A stretch of DNA of 64,000 nucleotides from Mycolicibacterium monacense (GCF_010731575.1 NZ_AP022617.1:1116001-1180000); one strand, 5' to 3'. Numbered from the stretch's first letter, positions 1 through 8,326 are shown. Made by a program: numbers and translations. Notes: generated by a model from the sequence alone, not told the origin.

Positions 1-208
1 GGTCGGCGATGTGGTCACTGTGCAGATGGGTCAGCAGTAGCGCCGACAACCCGTTCGCGGCGATCCCGGCGGCGGCCATGCGGAGCTGGACGCCGCGACC
101 GCAGTCGACGAGGAAGGCGTGACCGCCCGCGCGCACCAGCGTCGACGGGCCGGCCCGCCGCGCGTCGGGGACGGGACTTCCGGTTCCGAGCAGGGTCACT
201 TCGATCAT
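1..208 (-). CDS. RNase Z-like metallo-beta-lactamase-fold hydrolase, 3'-truncated by window edge
   Basis: The N-terminal 69 residues of a metallo-beta-lactamase-fold protein are present; the rest lies left of the window. The start [15 protein letters not shown] is typical of RNase Z and related arylsulfatase-like hydrolases, and the partial metal-binding motif [10 protein letters not shown] is seen at the truncated end, where the HxHxDH histidines and aspartate bind two zinc ions. RNase Z trims the 3' end of tRNA precursors. The neighbouring CBS gene is divergent, as with Rv2407 and Rv2406c in M. tuberculosis, which supports an RNase Z assignment. A generic MBL hydrolase cannot be excluded from this fragment. 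Confidence 0.75.
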   Translation of the reverse strand, partial: MIEVTLLGTGSPVPDARRAGPSTLVRAGGHAFLVDCGRGVQLRMAAAGIAANGLSALLLTHLHSDHIAD

Positions 209-318
209 GGCCTCATAGGTACCTTGCGCCGCGGCGGGCGTCAGGCGATTGGCTATTCCGCTTCCGGGGAAGACGGCCTAGCCTGGTGTGAGCCGTATCA
301 CAGAAGGCGGAGGCGGCG

Positions 319-747
319 ATGCGAATAGCGGACGTGCTGCGCAGCAAGGGCTCAGCGGTGGCGACCATCACCGAGACCACCACGGTGACCGGGCTTCTGG
401 CCGAACTCGCCACCCACAACATCGGCGCGATGGTCGTCGTCGGCCAGGACGGCGTCGTCGGCATGGTCTCCGAACGCGATGTGGTGCGCCGGCTGCACGA
501 ACGCGGCGCGGAGCTGCTGCGGTGCCCGGTCTCGGAGATCATGACGAGCGTGCTGGTGACGTGTACACCGGCCGATCCCGTCGACGATCTGTCGGCGTTG
601 ATGACCAACAACCGCGTCCGCCACGTGCCGGTGCTCGACAACGGCCGGCTGGCCGGGATCGTGAGCATCGGCGACGTGGTGAAGAACCGGATGGAGCAGT
701 TGCAGACCGAACAGGAGCAGCTGCAGGCCTACATCACCCGGGGATGA
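319..747 (+). CDS. CBS-domain pair protein (Rv2406c-like)
   Basis: This 142-residue protein consists of two CBS domains and little else. The first covers roughly residues 10-65 (GQDGVVGMVSERDVVRRL) and the second roughly residues 75-130 (NGRLAGIVSIGDVVKNRM), each ending in the usual G-x-(V/I)-(S/T)-x-x-D-V pattern. Such stand-alone Bateman modules usually bind adenosyl nucleotides and sense energy state; no partner is identifiable here. A strong ribosome binding site (GGCGGAGG) lies just before the ATG. Its last 14 bases overlap the 3' end of the convergent monooxygenase gene. The function in the cell is unknown; the family assignment is secure. Confidence 0.9.
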   Translation: MRIADVLRSKGSAVATITETTTVTGLLAELATHNIGAMVVVGQDGVVGMVSERDVVRRLHERGAELLRCPVSEIMTSVLVTCTPADPVDDLSALMTNNRVRHVPVLDNGRLAGIVSIGDVVKNRMEQLQTEQEQLQAYITRG

Positions 748-2146
748 GTTCCTCGGCCGGGTCGGGCACCGTGTCGAGCAGGGTGTTGTCGCCGAAGGCT
801 CCGCGGTAGGCCGCCGCCGGGTGGCTGTCGGGCAGCCGGTCGCCGCGCCCCAGCAGCTTGTGCCGCAGTGTCCCTGACTTGTCGGTGGCGATCAGGCCCC
901 GCTCGCGCAGCGTCGGGAACAGCCGGTCGGCGACTTCGGTGAACGTGCCCGGCACGGTGGCGTGATAGACGTTGATGCCGTCGACGCCGGCCTCCCGCCA
1001 CTCCTCCAAGCGATCCGCAATTTCCTCGGCGGTGCCGACGACGCGGTTGGCGCCCTCGAGCACCCAGGCCAGATCGCGGATGGTCGGCTCGCTGTGGCCG
1101 GACGATTCGGCGGCCCACCGGGCGAACCCCTGCACGCCGGTGAACTCGCCGAGCTCACTCAACGGCGTGTCCAGTGGGAACCGGCCTGCGTCGACCCCGG
1201 CGTCGCCGAGCGCATGCAGCGCAACGCCTTCGAGGTCGAGGTATCGCTTGATCTCGTCGCTGCGGCGGACCGCCTCGCGGTGGGTGTCACCGATGACGAA
1301 CGACAGCCCCTGGGCGAAGGTGATGGCGCCGGGGTCGCGGCCGTTGGCGGCGGCCAGCGCCCGGGTTTCCGATGTCAGGGCATGCGCCGCAGCGGGATTC
1401 GGGCTGCTGATGTAGACGCCTTCGGCGTTGCGGGCGGAGAACAGCTGTCCGGCCGGGGAGGCGCCGGCCTGGAACAGCACCGGTGTGCGCTGCGGTGACG
1501 GGGACGTGAAGTGCGGGCCCTCGACCCGGTAGCGCGGTCCGACGTGGTTGATGCGGTGGATCTTGGCCGGATCGGAGTGCACACCGCGGACCTTGTCCTG
1601 GACCAGCGCATCCTCGTCCCACGATCCCTCCCACAGCTTGTAGACCACGTCGAGGTACTCATAGGCCCATTCGTAGCGTTCGTCGTGGGCCAGCGTGCCG
1701 TCGTGGCCGAAGCTGCGGAACATGTTCTGGTTGAAGCTGGTGACGATGTTCCATCCGAGCCGGCCGTCGGTGTAGTGGTCGAGCGAGGACATCCGCCGCG
1801 CGAAGTTGAACGGATGGTCCTGCACGATGGAGCTGGTGAACACGATGCCGAGCGTGTCCGTCACCGTGGCCAGCGCCGAGGCCAGCACCGACGGATCGTT
1901 GACCGGCACCTGGATCCCGCCCTCGACGGCCTTGCGCCAGTTGCCGTTCCACGGTGCCCGCAGGCCGAACACGTCGGCGAAGAACAGCAGGTCGTAGCCG
2001 GCCTTCTCGACGGTGGCGGCCAGCGACGTCCAGTGCCGCAGCGAGTTGAACTCGTGGTTGTGTGCCTCCGGCGCGCGCCACAGCCCGTGCAGCACATGGG
2101 ATGCGGTGTTCATCACGAACGCGGAGAAGTACAGCGGCTTGCTCAC
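734..2146 (-). CDS. LLM-class flavin-dependent monooxygenase, NtaA/SnaA/DszA type
   Basis: The 470-residue product has the length and motifs of the NtaA/SnaA/DszA(SoxA) group of two-component FMNH2-dependent monooxygenases: an N-terminal YFSAFVMNTASHVLHGLW, the barrel segment DGRLGWNIVTSFN and the NDPSVLASALATVTDTLG region. These enzymes oxidise organosulfur or aminopolycarboxylate compounds with reduced flavin supplied by a separate reductase, which is not encoded here. The GTG start overlaps the stop of the metQ-like gene (GTGA), placing it last in the metN-metI-metQ operon. The natural inference is that the importer brings in an organosulfur compound that this enzyme and the divergent flavin enzymes attack. 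The exact substrate cannot be read from sequence. Confidence 0.85.
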   Translation of the reverse strand: MSKPLYFSAFVMNTASHVLHGLWRAPEAHNHEFNSLRHWTSLAATVEKAGYDLLFFADVFGLRAPWNGNWRKAVEGGIQVPVNDPSVLASALATVTDTLGIVFTSSIVQDHPFNFARRMSSLDHYTDGRLGWNIVTSFNQNMFRSFGHDGTLAHDERYEWAYEYLDVVYKLWEGSWDEDALVQDKVRGVHSDPAKIHRINHVGPRYRVEGPHFTSPSPQRTPVLFQAGASPAGQLFSARNAEGVYISSPNPAAAHALTSETRALAAANGRDPGAITFAQGLSFVIGDTHREAVRRSDEIKRYLDLEGVALHALGDAGVDAGRFPLDTPLSELGEFTGVQGFARWAAESSGHSEPTIRDLAWVLEGANRVVGTAEEIADRLEEWREAGVDGINVYHATVPGTFTEVADRLFPTLRERGLIATDKSGTLRHKLLGRGDRLPDSHPAAAYRGAFGDNTLLDTVPDPAEELIPG

Positions 2147-3045
2147 GAGATCGGCCCCAGCGTGTCGCGGATCAGCTTGTTGTCGGTGGTCTCCAGGAAC
2201 TCGGCGATCTTGGGATCCTGGAACGTGGCGATCAGCTTCTGCACGTTGGGGTCGTCGAGGTGTCTGTCGCTGACCACCAGACCGCCTTCGCTGCCCTTCG
2301 GGGCCGGGTGACGGGCCAGGATCTGGTCCTCGGTCAGGCCGGCCGCGTACACGTCGGAGATGTGCACGACGACGGCGTCGACGTCGGCGAGGCTGCGGGC
2401 GAGCTGGCCGATCGGCACCTGGATGAACCGGTAGTTCTTGGGATTCGACTCGATGTCACCGAGCTGCGGCAATCCGGCGACGGTGTCCTTGCCCGGCTTG
2501 AGGGTGATCTGGCCGGCCTCGGCGAGGTCGAGCAGTGCGATGGCCTGGCCCGCCGGATCGTCGCGCAGCGCGATCCTCGCACCGTCGGGCAGCTGGTTCC
2601 AGCTCCGGTACTTGTCGGAGTATGTCGCTTGGTCCCAGGTGAACGTCGGTGCGGCCAGGGTGAGTTCGAATCCGTTGGCGGCGATGGCGTCGTTGAGGAA
2701 CGGCTGGTGTTCGAAGAAGTTGCCCGCGACGTTGCCGGCGTCGACGGCGCGGTTGATCTCGATGAGGTTGTCGATCTGCACCGGTTCGATCGTGATGCCG
2801 TGGGACGGGGCGATGTTCTCGGCGATGTAGCCCAGCAGGTTCTCGGCGGCGATGTCGGTGCTCCACGTCGCGACCTTGAGGTTGGGGCCGAACGGCTTGT
2901 CCTGGTTCGACACGTTGGCGTACACGATGCCGCCGGTGACGGCGAGCACCGCGACGACGGCGCCGGCGATCCACGGCCACCGTTTGCGCTTCTTGATCTC
3001 GAGGTCGAGGCCGGGTCCGGCCGGCGAACTGGTCTGACTGGTCAT
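2143..3045 (-). CDS. MetQ/NlpA-family substrate-binding protein, TM-anchored
   Basis: This 300-residue protein belongs to the NlpA/MetQ family of periplasmic binding proteins (LKVATWSTDIAAENLLGYIAENIAPSHGITIEPVQIDN is written here only by position, residues about 55-95). Instead of a lipobox it has a basic stretch (IKKRKRWPW) followed by one membrane segment at about residues 20-43, so it is probably held in the membrane as a signal anchor. The chosen ATG follows GAAAGGA; the open frame extends further upstream but that part is antisense-like filler over metI. It lies 11 bases after metI and overlaps the monooxygenase gene. The ligand may be methionine or another sulfur compound; the monooxygenase neighbours favour the latter. 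Confidence 0.85.
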   Translation of the reverse strand: MTSQTSSPAGPGLDLEIKKRKRWPWIAGAVVAVLAVTGGIVYANVSNQDKPFGPNLKVATWSTDIAAENLLGYIAENIAPSHGITIEPVQIDNLIEINRAVDAGNVAGNFFEHQPFLNDAIAANGFELTLAAPTFTWDQATYSDKYRSWNQLPDGARIALRDDPAGQAIALLDLAEAGQITLKPGKDTVAGLPQLGDIESNPKNYRFIQVPIGQLARSLADVDAVVVHISDVYAAGLTEDQILARHPAPKGSEGGLVVSDRHLDDPNVQKLIATFQDPKIAEFLETTDNKLIRDTLGPIS

Positions 3046-3056
3046 GGTGGTTCCTT

Positions 3057-3740
3057 TCAGCGGGTGAGGGCCTTGACGACACGGTCGCCGGTGAATTGCA
3101 CGATCTGGACCGTGATGATCAGCGACACAGCGGTGGCGATCATGATGTTGTCGTCGAATCGGTTGTAGCCGTAGGTGATTGCCAGGTTGCCCACGCCGCC
3201 CGCACCGATCGACCCAGCGATCGCCGAATACTCGATCATCGCGATGGTGTTGACGGTCAGCGCCCCGGCGAGACCGGGCAGCGCCTCCGAGAGCTGCACC
3301 GTCCGGATGACCTGCAGTGTCGATCCGCCGGAGACCAGTCCCATGTCGGCGACGTCGGTGCGGACCTCGCGCAGCGCGTTCTGCACGAGCCGGGCGAAGA
3401 ACGGCACGCCGGCGACCGTCATCGGCACGATCGCGGCCTGGATGCCGATCGTGGTGCCGACGATGAACCGGGTGACCGGGATGATCGCGGCCATCAGGAT
3501 CAGGAACGGCAGGGACCGCCCGATGTTGACGATGGTGTTGAGCACCGCGAACACCCGCGGGTTCGGATAGAGCCCGAATTCGGAGGTGTTGTGCAGGGTG
3601 ATGCCGACCGGGATGCCGATCGTCACCACCAGCGCCATCGTGATGCCGACCATGAGCCACGTCTCGCCGTAGGCGGGCAGCAGCAGGTCGGGGACGTTGG
3701 CCCAGGGGGTGTTGAAGTCCTCGGCGGCAAGGAGATTCAT
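3057..3740 (-). CDS. MetI-type ABC transporter permease
   Basis: This 227-residue membrane protein is a MetI-like permease with about five or six hydrophobic segments and the conserved cytoplasmic loop around residues 130-165 ([20 protein letters not shown] followed by [11 protein letters not shown]), which docks on the ATPase. Its start codon overlaps the stop of the ATPase gene (ATGA). With the adjacent MetN- and MetQ-like proteins it completes an importer of the methionine uptake family. Family assignment is clear; the transported compound is inferred only from neighbours. Confidence 0.9.
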   Translation of the reverse strand: MNLLAAEDFNTPWANVPDLLLPAYGETWLMVGITMALVVTIGIPVGITLHNTSEFGLYPNPRVFAVLNTIVNIGRSLPFLILMAAIIPVTRFIVGTTIGIQAAIVPMTVAGVPFFARLVQNALREVRTDVADMGLVSGGSTLQVIRTVQLSEALPGLAGALTVNTIAMIEYSAIAGSIGAGGVGNLAITYGYNRFDDNIMIATAVSLIITVQIVQFTGDRVVKALTR

Positions 3741-4738
3741 GCCGCCGTCTTCCGTGCGGTGGCCGCTGTGGACGTCACGTGCAGACCGCGGGCGCTGAGA
3801 TGGTCGGCGAATCCGGGCGGTGCGGCCGGGGAGATGGCGAGGACCGCGCGGCCCACCGCCACACCGCGGATCGCCTCGACGCTGGCGCTGAGCACGTCGA
3901 CCTGGACGCCGGAGATTCCGGGCACCGACTGGATCGACGTCAGCCAGTCCAGGGGAACGTGGCGGGAGGCATGGGACACCTCCCAGACCTCGGCGTCGCC
4001 GCGCACCGGCACGCTGGGCCGCTCGGGCAGCAGCTCACGCGCCAGTGCCGAGGTCGGGTCCAGGATCACGTCGGTGACCGAACCGCTCTCGACGATGCGC
4101 CCGTCGTCGATGCGCGCGACCGAGTCGGCGATCTCGCGCACCACCTCCATCTCGTGGGTGATCAGGATGATCGACAGGCCGAAGTCCTCGCGCAGATGGC
4201 TGAGCAGCGCCAGGATGGACTTCGTGGTGGCGGGGTCGAGTCCGGAGGTCGCCTCGTCGGAGAGCAGGACCGACGGCCCCAGAGCCAGTGCTCGGGCGAT
4301 GCCCACCCGCTGCCGCTGGCCGCCCGACAGTTGTGCGGGATGGTACCCGCTGCGGTCGCGCAGCCCGACGCGGTCGAGGAGCTCGGTGACACGCCGGGAT
4401 ACGGAATCGTCGGTGGCACGCAGGTATTCGAGCGGTAACGCGACGTTCTGGGCCACCGTGCGCCGGCGCAGCAGCGGTGCGGTCTGGAAGATGACGCCGA
4501 TCTTGCGCCTGGCGGCGATCAGCGCGTCGCCCTCGAGCCGGGTGAAATCCGCATCGTCGACGCGGACCGAACCGCTGGTCGGCCGCTCGAGGAAGCTCAC
4601 GCACCGCGACAGGGTGCTCTTACCGGCGCCGCTGGGTCCGACGACGGCGAGGATCTCACCGGCGCCGACCGACAGCGAGATGTCGTCGAGCACGGTGCGG
4701 TCGCCGAACCGTTTGGTCAGGTTGTCGATCTCGATCAT
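3737..4738 (-). CDS. MetN-type ABC transporter ATPase with NIL domain
   Basis: The 333-residue product is an ABC ATPase. Visible motifs are Walker A (GPSGAGKST, about residues 37-45), the signature [15 protein letters not shown], Walker B ([13 protein letters not shown]) and the H-loop ITHEM. The C-terminal 75 residues form a NIL-like ligand-sensing domain as in MetN, which in MetN lets intracellular methionine inhibit transport. I chose the ATG giving [12 protein letters not shown]; an in-frame TTG 45 bases upstream is possible. A cysteine-rich short ORF ends in an ATGA overlap with this start, suggesting translational coupling and sulfur control. Confidence 0.9.
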   Translation of the reverse strand: MIEIDNLTKRFGDRTVLDDISLSVGAGEILAVVGPSGAGKSTLSRCVSFLERPTSGSVRVDDADFTRLEGDALIAARRKIGVIFQTAPLLRRRTVAQNVALPLEYLRATDDSVSRRVTELLDRVGLRDRSGYHPAQLSGGQRQRVGIARALALGPSVLLSDEATSGLDPATTKSILALLSHLREDFGLSIILITHEMEVVREIADSVARIDDGRIVESGSVTDVILDPTSALARELLPERPSVPVRGDAEVWEVSHASRHVPLDWLTSIQSVPGISGVQVDVLSASVEAIRGVAVGRAVLAISPAAPPGFADHLSARGLHVTSTAATARKTAA

Positions 4739-4860
4739 GTGGGCTCGCTGAGGTGGTGAGGGCAGCCGACGCTGCGTGGACAACAGCAGCGAAACCTACG
4801 CAGGGCGGTGCACCCCGAACACCGTCTGGATCGCGGTGATCCGAATGCCGTTGCATTCAC
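4735..4860 (-). CDS. Cysteine-rich short ORF, possible cysteine-responsive attenuator for metNIQ
   Basis: A 41-codon frame starts at a GTG and its TGA overlaps the metN ATG (ATGA). It contains six cysteines, including the run RFRCCCPRS, with the others at RRCSGCT and VGC. Mycobacteria are known to place short cysteine-run ORFs before sulfur-assimilation operons, where ribosome stalling under cysteine shortage opens the downstream gene. The position and overlap here fit that model. Against it: I see no convincing -10 element right before the GTG, the peptide is longer than the other two examples in this window, and the start could be elsewhere. It could be a chance frame. Confidence 0.42.
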   Translation of the reverse strand: MNATAFGSPRSRRCSGCTALRRFRCCCPRSVGCPHHLSEPT

Positions 4861-4910
4861 GGTGGTTTGAACCGTCGACACCGCCGGCCGCGACGACCAG
4901 GGTGCTTCCG

Positions 4911-5738
4911 GTGAGTGGATATCCCAGGTTCGGGGTGTGGGCCAACGTGCACGGCACGATGGCCGCGCTGAGCCACCCTGACGATCCGGTGAACGCGTCG
5001 TGGTCCCGGGTGCGCTGGTGGGTCCCGGATCTGGAGCGCTCCGGGATCGGCATGCTCGAACACGGCGACCGTTACGTCTACGGCGCCGAATGGCTGCGCA
5101 TCGTGCGGCGGCTGCTGGCGGGGGAGCGGACCACATTCCACGGCAAGTACTTTCACGTCGACGACTTCCACCTGCACCCCACCGGCACACACCGCACCCG
5201 GCCGCGCATCTATCTCGGCGGCGAGTCGGGGCCGGCACGGGACCTCGCGGCGGCCGAGGCCGACGTGCTCTTCCTCAACGGTCAGGCGCCCGAGGAGGCG
5301 GTCACGCTCCTCACCGACGTGCGGCGCAGGCCCAGGCACGGGCTGGACCCGATCCGGTTCGGGTTGGCGGCGTTCGTCGTGACCGCGCCGACACAGCGCG
5401 AAGCGGCCGAATTGCTGGACTACCACTGGGAACTCAACGCCCGCGACCGTGCCGGTGACGGTGACACCATCGACCGGTTCAGCCGCGACACCGACCCGGC
5501 CTCGGTCATGTGGCAGCGGTTGCGCGAACGTCCGCACATCGGCCCCAACGGCGGTACCGCGGCGGGGCTGGTCGGTGACTACGACACCGTCGCGCAGCGG
5601 ATCGTGGAGTGGCACCGACTCGGGATCGAGACGTTCATGCTCGCGTTCCAGCCGTTCGAGGCTGAGATGCAGCGGTTCGCCGCGGAGATCCTGCCGCGGG
5701 TGCAGGTGCTGTCGCAGCGGGCGGAGGTGGCGGTGTGA
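4911..5738 (+). CDS. LLM-class flavin monooxygenase with large internal deletion
   Basis: The protein starts like a normal luciferase-like monooxygenase (YPRFGVWANVHGTMAALSHP then DDPVNASWSRVR) and then jumps directly to WVPDLERSGIGMLEHGDRYVYGAEWL, which in this family lies about 115 residues further on. The remaining C-terminal part (IYLGGESGPARDLAAAEADV onward) is normal. The total is 275 residues where about 380-390 are usual. The missing part holds several strands and helices of the TIM barrel, including much of the flavin pocket, so activity is doubtful. The frame is intact and its stop overlaps the next gene (GTGA), so it may still serve translation of that gene. The GTG start after AGGGTG was chosen from the family N-terminus. 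Confidence 0.7.
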   Translation: MSGYPRFGVWANVHGTMAALSHPDDPVNASWSRVRWWVPDLERSGIGMLEHGDRYVYGAEWLRIVRRLLAGERTTFHGKYFHVDDFHLHPTGTHRTRPRIYLGGESGPARDLAAAEADVLFLNGQAPEEAVTLLTDVRRRPRHGLDPIRFGLAAFVVTAPTQREAAELLDYHWELNARDRAGDGDTIDRFSRDTDPASVMWQRLRERPHIGPNGGTAAGLVGDYDTVAQRIVEWHRLGIETFMLAFQPFEAEMQRFAAEILPRVQVLSQRAEVAV

Positions 5739-6850
5739 ACGGATCGCTGCGGTTCCACTGGTATCTGCCCACCCACGGTGACACCACCACGATCGCCGAC
5801 AACCGGGGCAGTGCGACGGCGCGGGCCGGGTCGCACCTCGAGCCGACCCTGCACAACCTCACCGCGCTGGGACGCGCGGCCGAGGACTTCGGCTTCGAGG
5901 CGGTGCTGACACCGACCGGGTCGCACTGCGAGGACTCCTGGATCGCCACCGCCGCGCTGGCCCAGCACACGCGGCGGCTGAAGTACCTGGTGGCGTTCCG
6001 GCCCGGTGTGCTGTCACCCACGTTGGCCGCGCAACAGGTCAGCACCTACCAGCGGTTCACCGGTGGCCGATTGGCGCTCAACGTGGTGACCGGTGGCGAC
6101 GACGACGAGATGCGCCGCTACGGCGACGGGATCGACAAGTCGGCGCGGTACCGGCGCACCGGGGAGTTCCTGCGGATCGTGCGGGGGATCTGGTCGGAGC
6201 CCGATTTCTCCTTTCACGGCGAGTTCTACGCCGTCGACCACGCCAGGACGGCGTATCCGCTCACCGAGGTGCCGACCGTCTACTTCGGCGGTTCGTCGCC
6301 GGAAGCCATCGAGGTCGCCGCCGAATACGCCGACGTGTACCTCACCTGGGGGGAACCGCCGGATCAGGTCGCCGAGAAGATCGACCGGGTGCGGGCCGCG
6401 GCCGCCCGGCACGGGCGCACGCTGCGGTACGGCGTGCGGTTGCACACCGTCGCGCGGCCCACCTCCGCACAGGCGTGGCAGCGGGCAGAAGACCTCATCG
6501 CGGGGCTGTCGGCCGACGAGGTCCGCCGGGCACACGAGCGCTACCTGGTCAGCGGATCCGAGGGGCAGCGGCGGATGGCGGCGCTGACCACCGGTGAACT
6601 CGTCGACGCGCGCAGCCTCGAGGTGTACCCGGGGCTGTGGGCCGGGCCGAGTCTGCTGCGCGACGGGGCGGGCACCGCGGCGACCGGCAGTTACGCCGAG
6701 GTGGCCGCGGTGTTCGGGGAGTACGCACGGCTCGGGATCAGCGAATTCGTGTTGTCGGGCTACCCGCAGGCCGAGGAGATCCGCCACGTCGGCGAGGGCG
6801 TGCTTCCGCTCCTGGCCGGCACTCCCGCCGAGGCGGTCCCCGCCGGCTGA
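5735..6850 (+). CDS. LLM-class flavin monooxygenase, alkanesulfonate monooxygenase (SsuD)-like
   Basis: The 371-residue protein is full length for the SsuD branch of FMNH2-dependent monooxygenases. Typical features are RFHWYLPTHGDTTTI at the N terminus, the ALAQHTRRLKYLVAFRPGVLSP barrel segment (about residues 75-96), FTGGRLALNVVTGGD and the loop EFYAVDHARTAYPL. SsuD releases sulfite from alkanesulfonates using reduced flavin. Its GTG start overlaps the stop of the truncated paralogue. Opposite the MetNIQ-like importer, it fits an organosulfur scavenging role; the sulfonate or sulfone used is unknown. No flavin reductase is encoded nearby. Confidence 0.87.
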   Translation: MNGSLRFHWYLPTHGDTTTIADNRGSATARAGSHLEPTLHNLTALGRAAEDFGFEAVLTPTGSHCEDSWIATAALAQHTRRLKYLVAFRPGVLSPTLAAQQVSTYQRFTGGRLALNVVTGGDDDEMRRYGDGIDKSARYRRTGEFLRIVRGIWSEPDFSFHGEFYAVDHARTAYPLTEVPTVYFGGSSPEAIEVAAEYADVYLTWGEPPDQVAEKIDRVRAAAARHGRTLRYGVRLHTVARPTSAQAWQRAEDLIAGLSADEVRRAHERYLVSGSEGQRRMAALTTGELVDARSLEVYPGLWAGPSLLRDGAGTAATGSYAEVAAVFGEYARLGISEFVLSGYPQAEEIRHVGEGVLPLLAGTPAEAVPAG

Positions 6851-6870
6851 GGATGTGCGATCGTGGGCGG

Positions 6871-7479
6871 ATGGCTGCCGTAGACGTCCGTCCCGGGCGT
6901 AGGTCGGATGTCCGGGAGTTGGCCGATGTGCTCGGGCGGGCGTTCCACGACGACCCGGTGATGAAGTGGATCCTGCCCGACGACGCGGACCGCGGGCGCG
7001 GTCTCACGCGCATGTTCGCCACCATGACCCGCCACCACTTCCTGCGCGGCGGCGGGGTGGAGGTGGCCGCGGCGGACGACGGCCTCGGCGCGGCGGCGCT
7101 GTGGGATCCGCCGGGCCGGTGGAAGCAGACACGGCTCGAGGAGTTCCTGATGATGCCGGCGTTCGTCCGCGCCTTCGGCAAGCGGGTGGCCATCGGCCAG
7201 CAGGTGGCCGACCTGATGAAGGAACACCACCCCGAGGAGCCGCACTGGTACCTGGCGATCATCGGCAGCGATCCGACCGTACGCGGGGCGGGTTTCGGAC
7301 AGGCGCTGATGCGCTCGCGGCTCGACCGCTGCGACGCCGAGTACGCGCCGGCCTATCTCGAGTCCAGCAACCCGGACAACATCGCGTACTACGAGCGGTT
7401 CGGATTCGAGGTCACCGGGGAGTTGAGGGTGCCGGATGGGGGCCCCTCGCTGTGGCCGATGTGGCGACAGCCACGGTGA
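6871..7479 (+). CDS. GNAT-family N-acetyltransferase
   Basis: The 202-residue product has the GNAT fold: an N-terminal VRPGRRSDVRELADVLGRAF, the acetyl-CoA binding region at about residues 130-150 (IGSDPTVRGAGFGQALM, containing the R-x-x-G-x-G/A pattern) and the C-terminal NPDNIAYYERFGFEVTGEL. GNAT proteins move an acetyl group from acetyl-CoA to amines or proteins; no substrate can be named. An in-frame ATG 18 bases upstream is an equally possible start; neither has an ideal ribosome binding site. The gene follows the monooxygenase by about 20 bases and ends at an inverted-repeat terminator. Confidence 0.85.
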   Translation: MAAVDVRPGRRSDVRELADVLGRAFHDDPVMKWILPDDADRGRGLTRMFATMTRHHFLRGGGVEVAAADDGLGAAALWDPPGRWKQTRLEEFLMMPAFVRAFGKRVAIGQQVADLMKEHHPEEPHWYLAIIGSDPTVRGAGFGQALMRSRLDRCDAEYAPAYLESSNPDNIAYYERFGFEVTGELRVPDGGPSLWPMWRQPR

Positions 7480-7531
7480 GACTGCGGTGAGATCACGGAT
7501 TCGCGGTGAAGCGTGATCTGGCAGCAGTCTC
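7478..7531. terminator. Nested inverted repeat between convergent genes, likely bidirectional terminator
   Basis: Two perfect 8-base stems are nested: GAGACTGC (7478-7485) pairs with GCAGTCTC (7524-7531), and AGATCACG (7490-7497) pairs with CGTGATCT (7512-7519), separated by 4-base internal loops and a 14-base apical loop. It sits exactly between the converging acetyltransferase and small membrane protein genes. There is no T-run, which is common for mycobacterial terminators. Confidence 0.6.
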
Positions 7532-7551
7532 GGCGCACGGGCGGGGCGCCG

Positions 7552-7758
7552 TCACGGTAGGTGCATGAGCTGTCCGGCCAGGCCGAACAGCCGACTTCCC
7601 AGTCGGAGCACCGGAATGCCCAAGGGCAGCAACAGGACTGTCACGCACAGGATCAGGCCGACGAGCCACACCAGCACAGCGACGACGCCGAGCACCACAC
7701 CGAGCACGGCCGAGACGATTCCCAGCACCACGTTGAGCAACCCGTTCAACACTCGCAT
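7552..7758 (-). CDS. Small membrane protein, paralogue of upstream neighbour
   Basis: The 68-residue protein is almost entirely hydrophobic, with one or two membrane segments (VVLGVVAVLVWLVGLILCVT and the following LLLPLGIPVLRLG). A good ribosome binding site (GGGAGG) precedes the ATG. It shares the pattern MRVL-x-GLL, V-x-LCxTxxLLPLG(I/V)P and a final AQLML/H-LP with the gene just upstream, so the two look like a tandem duplication. No function is recognised. It is the last of three small minus-strand genes. Confidence 0.75.
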   Translation of the reverse strand: MRVLNGLLNVVLGIVSAVLGVVLGVVAVLVWLVGLILCVTVLLLPLGIPVLRLGSRLFGLAGQLMHLP

Positions 7759-7770
7759 GTCGGCCTCCCA

Positions 7771-8055
7771 TCACTTCGAAACCATTCGCGACAAGCGTTT
7801 GCGCTGTCCGCGCACCGCCTTACGTGCGTCACGGCTCGTCTTGTCGGTGGTCTTCGCCAGTTCCTTGACCGGATGCGCCAGCGGGCGCGGCAACATCAGC
7901 TGCGCCGCGCGCGTCACCAGACGTCGGGCGAGAGCGAGGAGAGGGACACCGAGCGGGAGCAGGATCGCGGTGAGGCACAGGGCTACGCCGACGAGGCCGA
8001 CGACGCCGCCGAGGATCCACAGCAGTGCTCCGAGAAGACCCCGCAGTACTCGCAT
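7771..8055 (-). CDS. Small membrane protein with basic C-terminal tail
   Basis: The 94-residue product has a hydrophobic first half (LLGALLWILGGVVGLVGVAL, then LTAILLPLGVPLLALARRL) and a strongly basic tail (about residues 65-94) with many K and R, probably on the cytoplasmic face. A clear GGAAGGAG precedes the chosen ATG; the open frame continues upstream but without protein-like sequence. The first half is homologous to the next gene, 12 bases downstream. Function unknown; membrane location inferred. Confidence 0.75.
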   Translation of the reverse strand: MRVLRGLLGALLWILGGVVGLVGVALCLTAILLPLGVPLLALARRLVTRAAQLMLPRPLAHPVKELAKTTDKTSRDARKAVRGQRKRLSRMVSK

Positions 8056-8107
8056 CGCGACGCTCCTTCCCTGACCCGCCTGCGCCGGTCGGCGGCAGGC
8101 GAGGGGA

Positions 8108-8263
8108 TTACGGCATCGGACCGGGTCGGCAGTAAGCGCACAGTCCCGGATGCATGGTGGGGTAGCCGCAGGCGAAGCAGATGGCCGGGACGCCTGTCGG
8201 CCATTCCGCCGAGGAGGCCGTGGTGAGCTGTGCCGAGTCGAGGCCGACACCCAGTCCGTTCAT
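8108..8263 (-). CDS. 51-residue putative zinc-ribbon protein
   Basis: Direct translation gives a 51-residue protein with two CxxC knuckles close together, CFACGYPTMHPGLCAYC, a pattern that normally holds one zinc ion. The ATG is preceded by AGGAAGGACGAGCA, one of the best ribosome binding sites in the window, which together with the paired knuckles argues that the frame is real. Residues 1-28 carry no recognisable domain. It lies 52 bases upstream of the small membrane protein pair and shares a probable promoter with them. Function is unknown; a rubredoxin-like or nucleic-acid-binding role is conceivable. Confidence 0.65.
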   Translation of the reverse strand: MNGLGVGLDSAQLTTASSAEWPTGVPAICFACGYPTMHPGLCAYCRPGPMP

Positions 8264-8288
8264 TGCTCGTCCTTCCTGATGAACGGAC

Positions 8289-8312
8289 TACCCGCGCGGA
8301 AAAAAATTAACC
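8289..8312 (-). promoter_or_regulatory. Candidate SigF-type promoter for the three small genes
   Basis: On the minus strand GGTT (8312-8309) is followed by a T-run and then GGGTA (8293-8289), resembling the mycobacterial SigF consensus GTTT-N15-17-GGGTA. The spacer is 14-15 bases depending on how the -35 is counted, so slightly short. It lies about 25 bases upstream of the zinc-ribbon ATG in the only AT-rich patch of the area. Confidence 0.4.
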
Positions 8313-8326
8313 GTGCCGTCGAATAC

